The notes: generated from the sequence alone by a model not told the origin. A stretch of DNA of 64,000 bases from Pseudomonas putida (GCF_028682475.1 NZ_JANHLE010000015.1:1-64000); one strand, 5' to 3'; shown: positions 9,468-18,327, numbered from the stretch's first letter. A program made the numbers and translations.

Positions 9468-10352
9468 TCAGCCTTCGACGGTAGCTGCCTTGCTGACCTG
9501 GTTGCTGGCGGCCAGGCGGCTGGAGACGACGATGGCGAGGATGATCAATGCGCCACCGAGGAGCATGCGCGGGGTCGGTGCTTCGGCGAAGATCAGCCAG
9601 GCCAGGGCGATGCCGTAGACTGGCTCGAGGGCGAACACCACTGCCGCCGTGCGCGCCTTGATCACGGCCAGGCTGGCGACGAAAAGACTGTGGGCGACGC
9701 CGGTACAGAACACCCCGAGCAGGCCGATCCACAGCCAGTCCATGGCTGCGACTTCGGTCAGTACCGGCGCGGCGGCTGGCAACAGGCACAGGGCGACCAC
9801 TGCGTTCTGGCACATCGCCGCCTGCACCGCTGGTATGCGCGCGCTCGACGCCCGGTTGGTCAAGGACAGTAACGAAAACAGCAGGCCTGATAGCAACGAC
9901 CAGAGCAGGCCACCGGTGGCCTGGCTGGCCAGGTCGAAGTCGGGGATGACCAGTACCAGGCCGATGCTTACCAGCAGCACCAGGATGATTTCATTGGTGC
10001 GAACCCGCTCGCGGAACAGCAGGCCTTCCAGGATCACAGTGAAGGCCGGAAAGCTGGCAAAGCCCAAGGTGGCAATCGCCACGCCGGCGACTTTGACGGC
10101 AATGAAAAAACTCACCCAGTGCCCGGCCAGCAACATGCCTCCCAACAGCAGGCGACGCCAATCCTGAGCTTGCAGCGGTTGCCAGGCTTTTTGCGCAAAA
10201 CGGGCGAAGAGGCCGAGCGCCAGGACGGCGAAGACCGCGCGGCCAAAAACGATGACCGACGGCGCCGCCTGGGCCAGCTTGCCGAAGACCCCGGTCAGGC
10301 CGAAGAACAGTGCGCCGATATGCAGGGCGCCGAGGGCGGTGCGATGGTTCAT
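9468..10352 (-). CDS. DMT-superfamily (EamA) transporter
   Basis: A 294-residue inner-membrane protein with about ten hydrophobic segments arranged as two EamA repeats, as in drug/metabolite exporters of the RhaT/YdcZ type. GALFFGLTGVFGKLAQ begins the first repeat and LLWSLLSGLLFSLLSLTNR the second. The ATG at 10352 is preceded by AAGGA at a good distance and is preferred to a TTG six codons upstream. The substrate cannot be read from the sequence. The AraC gene upstream on the same strand is separated from it by a REP pair. Confidence 0.88.
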   Translation of the reverse strand: MNHRTALGALHIGALFFGLTGVFGKLAQAAPSVIVFGRAVFAVLALGLFARFAQKAWQPLQAQDWRRLLLGGMLLAGHWVSFFIAVKVAGVAIATLGFASFPAFTVILEGLLFRERVRTNEIILVLLVSIGLVLVIPDFDLASQATGGLLWSLLSGLLFSLLSLTNRASSARIPAVQAAMCQNAVVALCLLPAAAPVLTEVAAMDWLWIGLLGVFCTGVAHSLFVASLAVIKARTAAVVFALEPVYGIALAWLIFAEAPTPRMLLGGALIILAIVVSSRLAASNQVSKAATVEG

Positions 10353-10375
10353 GGTGATCCTTGGTGGCAACGGTA

Positions 10376-10426
10376 TCGCGGGGCAAGCCCGCTCCCACAG
10401 CCGGTGGGAGCGGGCTTGCCCCGCGA
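10376..10426. repeat. REP pair (BIME), copy 2
   Basis: Inverted 23-bp units lie at 10376-10398 and 10404-10426 with only five bases between them, giving a near-perfect long hairpin just upstream of the DMT transporter gene. Confidence 0.92.
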
Positions 10427-10475
10427 TAAGAAGTGTAAGAGAACAATGCCGCAGGTGTCTGTCGCACGCCTCGCG

Positions 10476-11240
10476 CTACTTGTCGCCAGGCTCTTGTCGT
10501 AACGCTCGCGGCGAACAGCCAAAGGCTTTGAGCACGGCGGCAGAAAAGGCGCTTTGCGAGCTGTAGCCGACCTGGCTGGCGACTTCGCCGATGGCCAGGT
10601 CCGTCTCGGCCAGCAGCCTGCGTGCTTTGAGCAGCCGGCGTTGGCGGATGTAGTCCATCGGCGTGATCGACGCCTCGGCGATGAAGCGCGCATGCAGGCG
10701 AGCACTGGAAAGCCCGGCCAAAGCGGCCAGGTCGGCAACCTGCAACGGGTAAGCGGCATTTTGCTCGATGTAGGCATCGAAGCTGGCAAAGGGCAGTTGC
10801 CTGTGTGCGGTGACCGGGTCTGCTGCAGTGCTCAGGCTGGCCAGCAGCAACACAGCGCCCTGTTGGGCAATCAGCGGGTTGTTCACCGGGCCGGCCGCCA
10901 GCCAGTCGACCAGTTGCTGTTGGTGGTTGTTCAGCAGCAGCGAGCCGCGGCGTTCCAGCAGCCGCTGGCTGGCCGCAGCCTGTTCGCCCAGGCTGCGTTC
11001 GAGCCAGGCGTCACCCGGCACATCAAAGACCAGGCAATGGCTGCCCCTGACACTGCCGCAGGTATGGTGGGCGCCGCCCGGCACCACGATCAAGCCCTGA
11101 CGCTCGATCCGCGCGCCGCGACCGTCAAGCTCGAAGTCCAGTTGCCCACGCAAGCCGAACACCAGTTGTGGATGCTCATGGCTGTGGGCGATCAGGTCGT
11201 GTGTGTAGTGACGCAGGGAGAGAATCGAGCCGCTGCTCAT
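10476..11240 (-). CDS. AraC-family regulator with N-terminal cupin
   Basis: A 254-residue regulator. Residues about 10-100 form a cupin-type sensor domain with the histidine-rich motif HSHEHPQLVFGLRG and PGGAHHT. Residues about 155-250 hold the two helix-turn-helix motifs of the AraC family (LQVADLAALAGLSSARLHAR and AIGEVASQVGYSSQSAFSAA). It reads toward the DMT transporter gene, which it may regulate; that is inference from position. The ligand is unknown. Confidence 0.88.
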   Translation of the reverse strand: MSSGSILSLRHYTHDLIAHSHEHPQLVFGLRGQLDFELDGRGARIERQGLIVVPGGAHHTCGSVRGSHCLVFDVPGDAWLERSLGEQAAASQRLLERRGSLLLNNHQQQLVDWLAAGPVNNPLIAQQGAVLLLASLSTAADPVTAHRQLPFASFDAYIEQNAAYPLQVADLAALAGLSSARLHARFIAEASITPMDYIRQRRLLKARRLLAETDLAIGEVASQVGYSSQSAFSAAVLKAFGCSPRALRQEPGDK

Positions 11241-11353
11241 TGCCGTGTCCTCCAGGCAGTGGCCGCAGTGTACAGGCTCAGGCAGGGCGCTGGCTTGCCA
11301 TCAGATCGATGTTAATTCGTCACGGGCGCTTCACTGCCCGCTGACACGCTGAC

Positions 11354-11536
11354 TCAGGCGTCCGCGCTCAACGAGTGCAGCGCGGCCTTGTAGATCGACT
11401 GGCGCGGCTGGGCGAACAAACGCTTGAGCATGGGTTCGAAAAAGCTCAGTGGCAGGTTGTCGTAGCCGGGATCAAAGGCTGCGGCATCGTAGCGGGCACA
11501 GCATTCGATGGTCTGCTGGTACAGGGACTGTGCCAC
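11354..11536 (-). CDS. Small protein of unknown function (60 aa)
   Basis: A 60-residue reading frame with a GTG start and codon use like its neighbours (strong G/C at third positions). The middle contains PGYDNLPLSFFEPML and the C-terminus PRQSIYKAALHSL. I do not recognise a family. A GGTAG at 11543-11547 could serve as ribosome binding site. A TAGAAT almost touching the start would be too close to serve as its promoter. It lies downstream of the Mpo1-like gene on the same strand. Confidence 0.45.
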   Translation of the reverse strand: MAQSLYQQTIECCARYDAAAFDPGYDNLPLSFFEPMLKRLFAQPRQSIYKAALHSLSADA

Positions 11537-11605
11537 CCATTCTACCGTTACCGTCTGTCGGGACAGTGGCCGCTGAGGACGCGTTTCCGGCCTTGCGGGC
11601 CGAAA

Positions 11606-11917
11606 TCAGAACGATACGTTGCCGCGCAGCATGTCGCGGTACATGGCGAAATCGCCAATGAGGCTGTAGAGCGGATGTTTGAAGGTGGCGGGGCGATTTT
11701 TCTCGTAAAAGAAATGGCCGATCCAGGCAAATCCGTAGCCGGCAAACGGCAGCGCCAGCAATACAGCCCACTTGCCGCTGCCCAGGGTGTAGGCGAGCAG
11801 GGCGATGACCAGGGTGGTACCGACGAAGTGCAGGCGCCGACAGGTCGGGTTGCTGTGCTCTTGCAGGTAATACGGGTAGAACTCGGAAAAACTGCGAAAT
11901 GGCTGATCACTGTTCAC
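11606..11917 (-). CDS. Mpo1-like (DUF962) membrane protein
   Basis: A 103-residue protein of the DUF962/YGL010w family; yeast Mpo1 is a 2-hydroxy fatty acid dioxygenase. Conserved histidine motifs are visible: YYLQEHSNPTCRRLHFVGT near the N-terminus and GHFFYEKNRPATFKHPLYSL in the second half, separated by two hydrophobic helices. The GTG start at 11917 follows CAGGAG at about 8 bases and matches the family N-terminus (VNSDQPFRSFSEFYPYYL). The enzymatic role in bacteria is inferred from homology only. Confidence 0.85.
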   Translation of the reverse strand: MNSDQPFRSFSEFYPYYLQEHSNPTCRRLHFVGTTLVIALLAYTLGSGKWAVLLALPFAGYGFAWIGHFFYEKNRPATFKHPLYSLIGDFAMYRDMLRGNVSF

Positions 11918-12077
11918 GGCACAGCTCCTGAAGCGCTCGATACTGATAAAGATAGACTGCGTGGAGCCTGAACTGAGTCTAGAGTGAGTTAAATTGCCAG
12001 GCAGTGACAATAAGCGCCAATTGAGTATCCTTTGCGTTCGCCGCAGGAGCGGTCAGTTCGAACATAAGAAGCCAGCC

Positions 12078-13169
12078 ATGAGCGAGAGAACCACGTCAGC
12101 AAGCTGGGCATCAGGGATCGTCAAGGCACTCGAGCTGGAAGGGCTGGATTGCCGTGCCATGTTCAAACAACTCGGCCTGGATTTCGCCGCGCTGGACGAC
12201 CCCGACGCACGTTTCACCCAGGACTCCATGACCCGTCTGTGGCAACTGGCGGTCGATCTTTCCGGCAACCAGGCGATTGGCCTGAACATGGCCCGGGTGG
12301 TCCGGCCGGCGTCATTCCACGTGGTCGGATACGCCTTGATGTCGAGCCGCACCCTGGCCGAAGGGTTCGAGCGCCTGGTGCGCTACCAGCGCATTATTGC
12401 CGAAAGCTCCGATCTGAGCTTCCGCCTGGAACCGGACGGCTACGCCTTGATCCTCACCGTTCACGGCGACCATCTACCGCCCACCAGGCACAGTGCCGAG
12501 GCCTCGCTGGCGTGTGCCTTGGCGTTGTGCAGCTGGCTCAGCGGGCGGGTGATTCAGCCGCGGCGGGTGTTGATCCAGGGGCCGCAGCCACAGGATGTGA
12601 CGCCCTACAAAACCGCCTTTCATGCCCCGCTGGTGTTTGCTGCGGCGGTTGATGCGCTGGTGTTCGAACGTGCCGACATGGAAGCGCCGCTGCCGACGGC
12701 CAACGAAGCTATGGCCATCTTGCATGATCGCTTTGCCGGTGAGTACCTGGCGCGATTTTCCGAAAGCCGCGTGACCCACCGTGCCCGCCAGGTGCTGTGC
12801 CGGGTGTTGCCTCAGGGCGAGCCCAAGCGCGAGACGGTGGCTCAGGCCCTGCATCTTTCCCAGCGCACCTTGCAGCGGCGCTTGCAGGAAGAGGGCACCA
12901 GTTTTCAGACCCTGCTCGACGATACCCGCAGGGAGCTTGCCGAACAGTACCTGACGCAGCCGAGCATGACCTTGCTGGAAACGGCTTATTTGCTCGGGTT
13001 TGCCGATCCGAGCAATTTCTTCCGGGCGTTTCGCCGCTGGTTCGACGCCACCCCTGGCGAGTACCGGATACGCATGGGCGCCAGTGCAACTGCCCCAGCG
13101 TGTGCCGAGGGCGGCGAAGCGTTGGTCAGTGACGCCAGAACGCCGGCATACACAGCACCAGCACCGTAA
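12078..13169 (+). CDS. AraC-family regulator with arabinose-binding-like N-terminal domain
   Basis: A 363-residue regulator. Residues about 20-205 form the large N-terminal ligand domain found in many Pseudomonas AraC proteins of the OruR/ArgR-like type (FHVVGYALMSSRTLAEGFERL is characteristic). The C-terminal helix-turn-helix pair lies at about 260-350 (ETVAQALHLSQRTLQRRLQEEG and AYLLGFADPSNFFRAFRRW). The ATG at 12078 gives MSERTTSASWASGIVKAL. No ribosome site is obvious beyond AAGAAG. Its 3' end overlaps that of trkH by 44 bases on the opposite strand. Confidence 0.88.
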   Translation: MSERTTSASWASGIVKALELEGLDCRAMFKQLGLDFAALDDPDARFTQDSMTRLWQLAVDLSGNQAIGLNMARVVRPASFHVVGYALMSSRTLAEGFERLVRYQRIIAESSDLSFRLEPDGYALILTVHGDHLPPTRHSAEASLACALALCSWLSGRVIQPRRVLIQGPQPQDVTPYKTAFHAPLVFAAAVDALVFERADMEAPLPTANEAMAILHDRFAGEYLARFSESRVTHRARQVLCRVLPQGEPKRETVAQALHLSQRTLQRRLQEEGTSFQTLLDDTRRELAEQYLTQPSMTLLETAYLLGFADPSNFFRAFRRWFDATPGEYRIRMGASATAPACAEGGEALVSDARTPAYTAPAP

Positions 13170-14580
13170 TGATCTCCAGGCGTCCGAGCAGCATGCCGGC
13201 CGCCAGAATCCACTTCGCCGCATCCGGCAGGGTGGCGAAGTTGCCGGCCGGGCCAATGGTTTCGCCCAGGCCCGGGCCGACCCCGGAGACCGTGCTGGCG
13301 GCACCGGTCAACGCGGTCATCCAGTCCACGCCAAGCAACGACAACAGCAAGGCGATGATGCAGATGGTGATGGCAAAGAAGAACGAGAAGGTCAGAATCG
13401 AGCGGACAATCTCTTCATCCAGACGGTGGCCGTTGTATTTCTGCTTGATCACCGCCCGTGGGTGGATCAACTGATTAAGGTTGGCCTTGAGCAGGATGTA
13501 GGCGACCTGGAAGCGGAAGATCTTGATCCCGCCGGCGGTCGAGCCGGAGCAGCCACCGACAAAGCCCAGGTAAAAGAACAGCATCAGCGAGAAATTGCCC
13601 CACAGGCTGTAGTCGCCAAGGGCAAAGCCGGTGGTGGTGACCACCGAGGTGACGTTCAGCGCCACGTGCCGCAAGGCATCCAGCCAGTGCAGTTTGGTAG
13701 TGGCCCAGTACCAGGTGCCGAGCACCAGCCAGGTGACCAGCAGCATGGCCAGCAGGCCCTGGACCTGCTGGTCCTTGATCAGTGCCTTGCGGTTGCCGCG
13801 CAGGGTGGCCACGTAGAGTGCAAAGGGCATACTGCCTAGGATCATCACTACCACTGCCACCCAGTGCACCGCAGGCTGGTCCCATTTGGCCAGGGACTGG
13901 TCGGAGGTGGAGAAACCGCCGGTGGAGATTGCCGACATGGCATGGTTGATCGCATCGAACACGTTCATGCCCGCCAGCCAGAACGCCACGCCGCCCAGGG
14001 CGGTGAAGCCGACGTAAACTGCAACGATCGACTTGGCGACCATGTGCGAGCGCGGCATGACCTTTTCGGAACGGTCCGAGGATTCGGTCTGGAACAGGCG
14101 CATGCCACCGATGCGCAGCAGTGGCAGAATCGCTACGGCCATGGCGATAAAACCGATACCGCCGAGCCAGTGCAGCAGTGAGCGCCACATCAGGATGCCC
14201 GGCGACATGCTGTCCAGGCCGCTGAGCACCGTAGCGCCGGTCGCGGTGATCCCGGACATGCTTTCGAAGAAGGCGTCGGTGTAGCTGATGTGCTGGGTCA
14301 GCAGAAACGGCAGGGCGGCGAAGATGCACACTACCAGCCAGCTGCTGACGGTCAGCAGGTACATGTCGCGCGGGCGCAGGTGCACATGTTCCGGGCGCCC
14401 CTGGATCACCAGGGCCAGGCCGGCGACAAAGGTGATCATGCTGGCCCAGAGAAATGACGGCAGGTCACCGGTGCGATCGAAGATCACCAGGGTGGCCATG
14501 GGCACGACCATGCTGATCGCCAGGGTGATCAGGAAGATGCCGATGATGAAACCAATGATCCTTAAGGTCGGCAACGCCAT
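13126..14580 (-). CDS. trkH: Trk system potassium uptake protein TrkH
   Basis: The 484-residue membrane subunit of the Trk potassium importer. It shows the four pore-loop repeats of the TrkH/KtrB family, each with its selectivity-filter glycine: SMSGITATGATVL, ISTGGFSTS, VTTTGFALGDYS and TVSGVGPGLGETIGP. About ten transmembrane helices are visible. Partners TrkA and TrkE are not in the window. The last 44 bases overlap the end of the convergent AraC gene. Confidence 0.96.
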   Translation of the reverse strand: MALPTLRIIGFIIGIFLITLAISMVVPMATLVIFDRTGDLPSFLWASMITFVAGLALVIQGRPEHVHLRPRDMYLLTVSSWLVVCIFAALPFLLTQHISYTDAFFESMSGITATGATVLSGLDSMSPGILMWRSLLHWLGGIGFIAMAVAILPLLRIGGMRLFQTESSDRSEKVMPRSHMVAKSIVAVYVGFTALGGVAFWLAGMNVFDAINHAMSAISTGGFSTSDQSLAKWDQPAVHWVAVVVMILGSMPFALYVATLRGNRKALIKDQQVQGLLAMLLVTWLVLGTWYWATTKLHWLDALRHVALNVTSVVTTTGFALGDYSLWGNFSLMLFFYLGFVGGCSGSTAGGIKIFRFQVAYILLKANLNQLIHPRAVIKQKYNGHRLDEEIVRSILTFSFFFAITICIIALLLSLLGVDWMTALTGAASTVSGVGPGLGETIGPAGNFATLPDAAKWILAAGMLLGRLEIITVLVLCMPAFWRH

Positions 14581-14680
14581 GTGATCTGCTCTGACTCGTA
14601 ACGGAAGGGCGCCATTCTACCTATGGACCTTTTTAAGTAAACGCTAGAATAGCTGCACATTTCTCTTTAGGGGGTAGCCG

Positions 14681-15235
14681 ATGGAGGCTCTCGACGCATT
14701 GCTCAACCGTGTTTCCGTACCACGCCTGGTGGAGCCCGCGCCCAATGCCGCACAGCGCGAGGGTCTGTTTCAGGCCGCGTTGCGGGCGCCAGATCACGGC
14801 CAGCTGCGGCCGTGGCGCTTTCTGACGGTCGAGGGTGAGGGCCGCGAAAAGCTCGGCGCACTGCTGGCCGAAGCGGTGAAAATTGAAGGTGACGCCACTG
14901 AGGCCGCCCTCGACAAGGCCCGCGCCATGCCATTGCGTGCGCCATTGCTGGTGGTGGTGATTGCGCGTTTGCACGATCACTTCAAGGTGCCCGCCTCGGA
15001 GCAGCGTCTGGCGGCCGGTTGTGCGGCGCATGGCATTCTGCTGGCAGCGCATGCCCAGGGTATCGGCGCGGTCTGGCGTACCGGCGAGCTGGCTTACAGC
15101 AAGCATGTGGCCAAGGGCCTGGGGCTGGCGGATAACGAGGAGATCATTGCCTTCCTGTACCTCGGGACCCCGCTGAACGAGCCGCGTACGGCGCCGGTGC
15201 TGGCCACGGCTGATTTCGTGACTGCCTGGGGCTGA
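14681..15235 (+). CDS. Nitroreductase-family protein (YdjA-like)
   Basis: A 184-residue FMN-dependent oxidoreductase of the compact YdjA type. Visible features are RAPDHGQLRPWRF (FMN phosphate and ring binding), AAGCAAHGILLAAHAQGIGAVWRTGE, and the C-terminal FLYLGTP. The start follows AGGGGGTAG. A TAGAAT at 14645-14650 may be the -10 box. It is divergent from trkH with 100 bases between them. The physiological substrate is unknown. Confidence 0.9.
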   Translation: MEALDALLNRVSVPRLVEPAPNAAQREGLFQAALRAPDHGQLRPWRFLTVEGEGREKLGALLAEAVKIEGDATEAALDKARAMPLRAPLLVVVIARLHDHFKVPASEQRLAAGCAAHGILLAAHAQGIGAVWRTGELAYSKHVAKGLGLADNEEIIAFLYLGTPLNEPRTAPVLATADFVTAWG

Positions 15236-15244
15236 TCGGCCTGA

Positions 15245-15307
15245 TCGCGGGGCAAGCCCGCTCCCACAGGGGGATGTAGAACCGGTGGGAGCGGGCTTGC
15301 CCCGCGA
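15245..15307. repeat. REP pair (BIME), copy 3
   Basis: Inverted 23-bp units lie at 15245-15267 and 15285-15307 between the convergent nitroreductase and sensor-kinase genes. Confidence 0.92.
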
Positions 15308-15319
15308 TACGATTCCAGA

Positions 15320-16636
15320 TCAGGCACTCAACTCCAGCCTGGCAACAAACCCGCCCTGCGGGTGATTTTCCAGTGTCAGGCTCCCGCCATGGCGCTCCGC
15401 CGCCTTGCGCGCAATGGCCAGCCCCAGGCCATGACCCGCCGCGCTCTGTCCAGGTGCACGGAAAAACGGCTCGCCCAGTTGCGCCAGGTATTCTTCAGCC
15501 ACTCCCGGCCCATGGTCGCGCACGCTGATTACGATGCGCTCGTTGTCCCGCAGCGCGGTGATTTCGATCATTTGCCCGGGCGGATTGAAGCGCAGGGCAT
15601 TGCGCAGCAGATTGTCCAGCGCTCGCTCGATAAGGGTTGGCCAGCCTTGCAGGCTCAGTCCTCTTTCCTGATGCAGCAGAATCTGCTGCTCCGGCGCGCT
15701 GAGCTGGGCGTCCTTGTGCACCGACTGCAACACAGCATCCAGGTCCACCGGCTCGGCCCGCGCCTGTTCGGCATCGACCCGTGCCAACACCAGGATTTCA
15801 CTGATCAACGCTTCCAGGCGGTCACATTCGCGCGTCAGGCGCGGCCACAGCGCCTGGCGCTGCTCCGGCCCGGCTCGTTCCGCCAAGGCCAGGGCGATGC
15901 GTAAGCGGGCCAGCGGCGAGCGCAGTTCATGGGAGACATCGCGCAACAGTTGGCGCTGGCTGCCGATCAGGCTCTGCAGGCGTGAGCCCATACGGTTGAA
16001 GTCATTGGCCAGTACCCCGAACTCGTCGCGGCGATTGGCCAGGCGTGCCAGGCTGTTTTGCTGGTAGGTGGTCTGTCCAAGGTCATGCACCGCACCCCGC
16101 AGGCGGCTCAATGGCCGGGTGATGGAGAGCGTCACGAACAGGCTGAACAGGGTCAGCACCACCAGGGCAATGCCTAACGCACTCAGTGGCCAAAGCAGGC
16201 TGTCGCGGTGCCAGGCATCCAGTTCCGGGTGCGGAATACGGTAGATCAGCAGGTAGGTATCGCCACTCTCAGGGCTGGTGTATTCCTCGGTCAGGCGCCG
16301 CCAGGGCAGGCGTCGGTCGTCGTTGTGCCGACGCGCCTCGAAGGCCGCCGCACGCCGCGGGAAGGTGCCCGGCACCACCGCTTCGCCGCTGTCGTTGAGG
16401 ACCTGTACGTCAATGTTGTAGTGGCGTTTGCGTCTTTCCAGAAAGTGCTGCGCCGAATCCGGCCCTTGCTGTTCGTAGCGCTGGGTCCATTTCTGCGCCA
16501 GGGTATTGAGGCCCGGATGACGGCTGAGGATCCAGGCATCCTGATTCAACATATGCCCGAGCAGGATCGACAGGCCCGCGACCAGGGCAATGGCCAGCCA
16601 GAAGCTGGCCAGGATGCGCCAGAACAATGAACGCAA
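15320..16636 (-). CDS. cpxA: Sensor histidine kinase (CpxA-like)
   Basis: A 438-residue inner-membrane sensor kinase. A membrane helix (about 5-27) and a second (about 150-172) flank a periplasmic domain of some 120 residues. HAMP follows. The phosphorylated His236 lies in RDVSHELRSPLARL. The ATP-binding boxes are DNLLRNALRFNPPG, VRDHGPGV and GHGLGLAIA. A TTG start at 16636 is preferred because GAAGGAG lies just before it; the longer frame would begin inside the terminator of the Spy-like gene. The arrangement regulator, Spy/CpxP-like protein, kinase matches P. aeruginosa PA3204-PA3206 (CpxR-CpxA). The name rests on that synteny. Confidence 0.85.
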   Translation of the reverse strand: MRSLFWRILASFWLAIALVAGLSILLGHMLNQDAWILSRHPGLNTLAQKWTQRYEQQGPDSAQHFLERRKRHYNIDVQVLNDSGEAVVPGTFPRRAAAFEARRHNDDRRLPWRRLTEEYTSPESGDTYLLIYRIPHPELDAWHRDSLLWPLSALGIALVVLTLFSLFVTLSITRPLSRLRGAVHDLGQTTYQQNSLARLANRRDEFGVLANDFNRMGSRLQSLIGSQRQLLRDVSHELRSPLARLRIALALAERAGPEQRQALWPRLTRECDRLEALISEILVLARVDAEQARAEPVDLDAVLQSVHKDAQLSAPEQQILLHQERGLSLQGWPTLIERALDNLLRNALRFNPPGQMIEITALRDNERIVISVRDHGPGVAEEYLAQLGEPFFRAPGQSAAGHGLGLAIARKAAERHGGSLTLENHPQGGFVARLELSA

Positions 16637-16655
16637 GGGAGGCTCCTTCAACGAC

Positions 16656-16688
16656 AAAAAGCCCGGCCTGCACAAGGGCAGGCCGGGT
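16656..16688 (-). terminator. Terminator-like hairpin after the Spy-like gene
   Basis: GCCCGGCCTGC and GCAGGCCGGG form a 10-bp stem, followed on the minus strand by TTTTTG. It lies between the Spy-like gene and the kinase gene, so it may attenuate read-through into the kinase. Confidence 0.75.
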
Positions 16689-16703
16689 GGGGTGGCTGAC
16701 AGC

Positions 16704-17117
16704 TTACTGAGCCTTGCTGGCTTTTTCAGCTTTCCAGGCGTTGAACTCTTCCAGTTCGGCTTGGCGTTTTTCCTGCTCTTTCTTCAGCTCATCGTATTTC
16801 TTCTGCTGATCAGGTTTGAGCAGGGCGCGAATGTCGGCCTGGGTCTTGTCCTTGCTGGCTTTGAGCTCTTCTTTCAGGGCTTTCTGCTCTGCTGCCGGGA
16901 GCTTTTCCAGGTAGCTCTTGGTGATTTCCTGACGGTTTTTCATCTGTTCGCCCATCAGTTTGCCGATCTGCTGACGCTGGTCGCGGCTCAGGTCCAGCTG
17001 GGCGAAAGGCGCTCCACCGCGGTGGTGCTCGCCATAGTGCCGGCCGCCTTCTGGCATGGCCATGGCAACGGTTGGCAGTGCGCTGGCGAACATCAGGGCG
17101 ATAAGGGTCTTGCGCAT
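16704..17117 (-). CDS. Spy/CpxP-family periplasmic protein (LTXXQ motif)
   Basis: A 137-residue periplasmic protein with a signal peptide (about 1-20, ending ...TVAMA). It carries two LTxxQ-like motifs, LDLSRDQRQQIGKL and LLKPDQQKKYDEL, in a highly charged helical body, the hallmark of Spy and CpxP. Relatives act as ATP-independent chaperones or as negative regulators of CpxA. It lies between the regulator and kinase genes, has a strong AAGGAGAG ribosome site, and has a candidate CpxR box upstream, which supports a feedback role in envelope stress. Confidence 0.85.
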   Translation of the reverse strand: MRKTLIALMFASALPTVAMAMPEGGRHYGEHHRGGAPFAQLDLSRDQRQQIGKLMGEQMKNRQEITKSYLEKLPAAEQKALKEELKASKDKTQADIRALLKPDQQKKYDELKKEQEKRQAELEEFNAWKAEKASKAQ

Positions 17118-17198
17118 GGTGTCTCTCCTTTCAGGGGGCCGGTGATTACCGGATGAGCCCAGTTTAGGGAGATCAAGGTCAACGGCGGTCAGGCAAGG

Positions 17199-17214
17199 GT
17201 AAAGCTTAGGTAAA
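17199..17214 (+). promoter_or_regulatory. Candidate CpxR box
   Basis: GTAAA-N6-GTAAA lies between the regulator stop and the Spy-like gene, 82 bases from the latter's start. It resembles the enterobacterial CpxR consensus GTAAA-N5-GTAAA with one extra spacer base. Confidence 0.5.
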
Positions 17215-17237
17215 GATGGCCGGGCGCCGTGCTGACA

Positions 17238-17915
17238 TTACAGGCTGTAGTAGTAGCCGCGGCTGCGCAGGGCAACGATGCGCGGACGGCCGTCAGGGTG
17301 CGGGCCGATTTTCTTGCGCAGGTTGCTGACGTGCATGTCCAGGCTGCGGTCGTACAGGGTCAGCTTGCGGCCCAGGGCGATCTGCGCCAGCTCCTGTTTG
17401 TCCAGCGGCTCTCCCGGCTGCTTGAGCAGCGCTTCGAGAATGCGGCTTTCGGAGAGGGTCAGGGTCAGTTCATGTTCGTCGATACTGACCACGCCGCGGG
17501 CCGGGCTGAAGCACAGGTCACCGATTTCGACCTGGCTGGGCGTGGCGTTGGGGTGACTGCGCCGCAGTACCGCACGCAGGCGGGCGGTGAGCTCGCGCGG
17601 GTCACAGGGTTTGGCCAGGTAATCGTCGGCGCCCAGCTCAAGGCCAAGAATGCGGTCAAGCGGCTCGCCGCGTGCTGACAACATCAGCACCGGCAGCTCG
17701 GCATACTCGCTGCGCAGTTGCTTGAGCAGCTCCAGGCCGCTGCCATCGGGCAACATCACGTCCAGCACCACCGCCGCCGGCGCCTGCTCGGCCAGGGCCT
17801 TGCGCGCGCTCTGGCCGTCGTGGCAGGCCCTTACCACGAAACCTTCCTGGGTCAGCCAGCTGCCGAGCAGCTCGCAGAGTTCCTGGTCATCATCAATCAG
17901 TAACAGCTCGCTCAT
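17238..17915 (-). CDS. cpxR: OmpR-family response regulator (CpxR-like)
   Basis: A 225-residue response regulator. The receiver domain has the acidic cluster D8-D9-D10, the phosphorylated Asp52 in VVLDVMLPDG and the conserved lysine in DDYLAKP. The C-terminal winged helix (about 130-225) ends DMHVSNLRKKIGPHPDGRPRI, typical of OmpR proteins. It is the first gene of the Cpx-like module and starts 7 bases after the stop of the coiled-coil protein gene, so all four may form one transcript. Confidence 0.9.
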   Translation of the reverse strand: MSELLLIDDDQELCELLGSWLTQEGFVVRACHDGQSARKALAEQAPAAVVLDVMLPDGSGLELLKQLRSEYAELPVLMLSARGEPLDRILGLELGADDYLAKPCDPRELTARLRAVLRRSHPNATPSQVEIGDLCFSPARGVVSIDEHELTLTLSESRILEALLKQPGEPLDKQELAQIALGRKLTLYDRSLDMHVSNLRKKIGPHPDGRPRIVALRSRGYYYSL

Positions 17916-17922
17916 GACTCAC

Positions 17923-18327
17923 TCAATTCAACCATTGCCGACGCTTTCTGTGTCCGCCGCTGGCAAAGATACCGCAGAGTGCCGCCAAGAGGGCAACTGC
18001 ACCACCAATCACGAACCACTGTTGCTGGTCGGTGATCAGCCGTTCCGGGGCATTGGCCTGAAGTTCCTTGAGGGTCAGCTTGAGGCGCTGGTTCTCCTGG
18101 CGCAGGCGGGTGAGCTGGGCGCTTTCGCGTTCGCTGTCGGCATTGTGCAGTTGCTGGGTCAGCGCTTCGCGCAGGCGTTCGCTTTCCTGCAGGCGCTGTT
18201 GCAACTCGGTGATCTGGCTGCCGGCACTGAGCGACAGCGGGGTGCTTGAGGCAGTGGGCTCTTCGGCCTGGGTGAGCGGGCTCAGCAACAACAGGCACAG
18301 CAGCAGGGACAACGGACCTTGACGCAT
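17923..18327 (-). CDS. Signal-peptide, coiled-coil, single-TM protein
   Basis: A 134-residue protein with a signal peptide (about 1-18, LLLCLLLLSPLTQA), a coiled coil from about 35 to 90 rich in Q, R and E, a transmembrane helix (about 105-123, VIGGAVALLAALCGIFA) and a basic tail. The shape resembles the C-terminal half of YgiM/TIGR04211 proteins without their SH3 domain. The ATG at 18327 follows AGGAGT. It leads into the Cpx-like regulator gene. No function is known to me. Confidence 0.75.
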   Translation of the reverse strand: MRQGPLSLLLCLLLLSPLTQAEEPTASSTPLSLSAGSQITELQQRLQESERLREALTQQLHNADSERESAQLTRLRQENQRLKLTLKELQANAPERLITDQQQWFVIGGAVALLAALCGIFASGGHRKRRQWLN

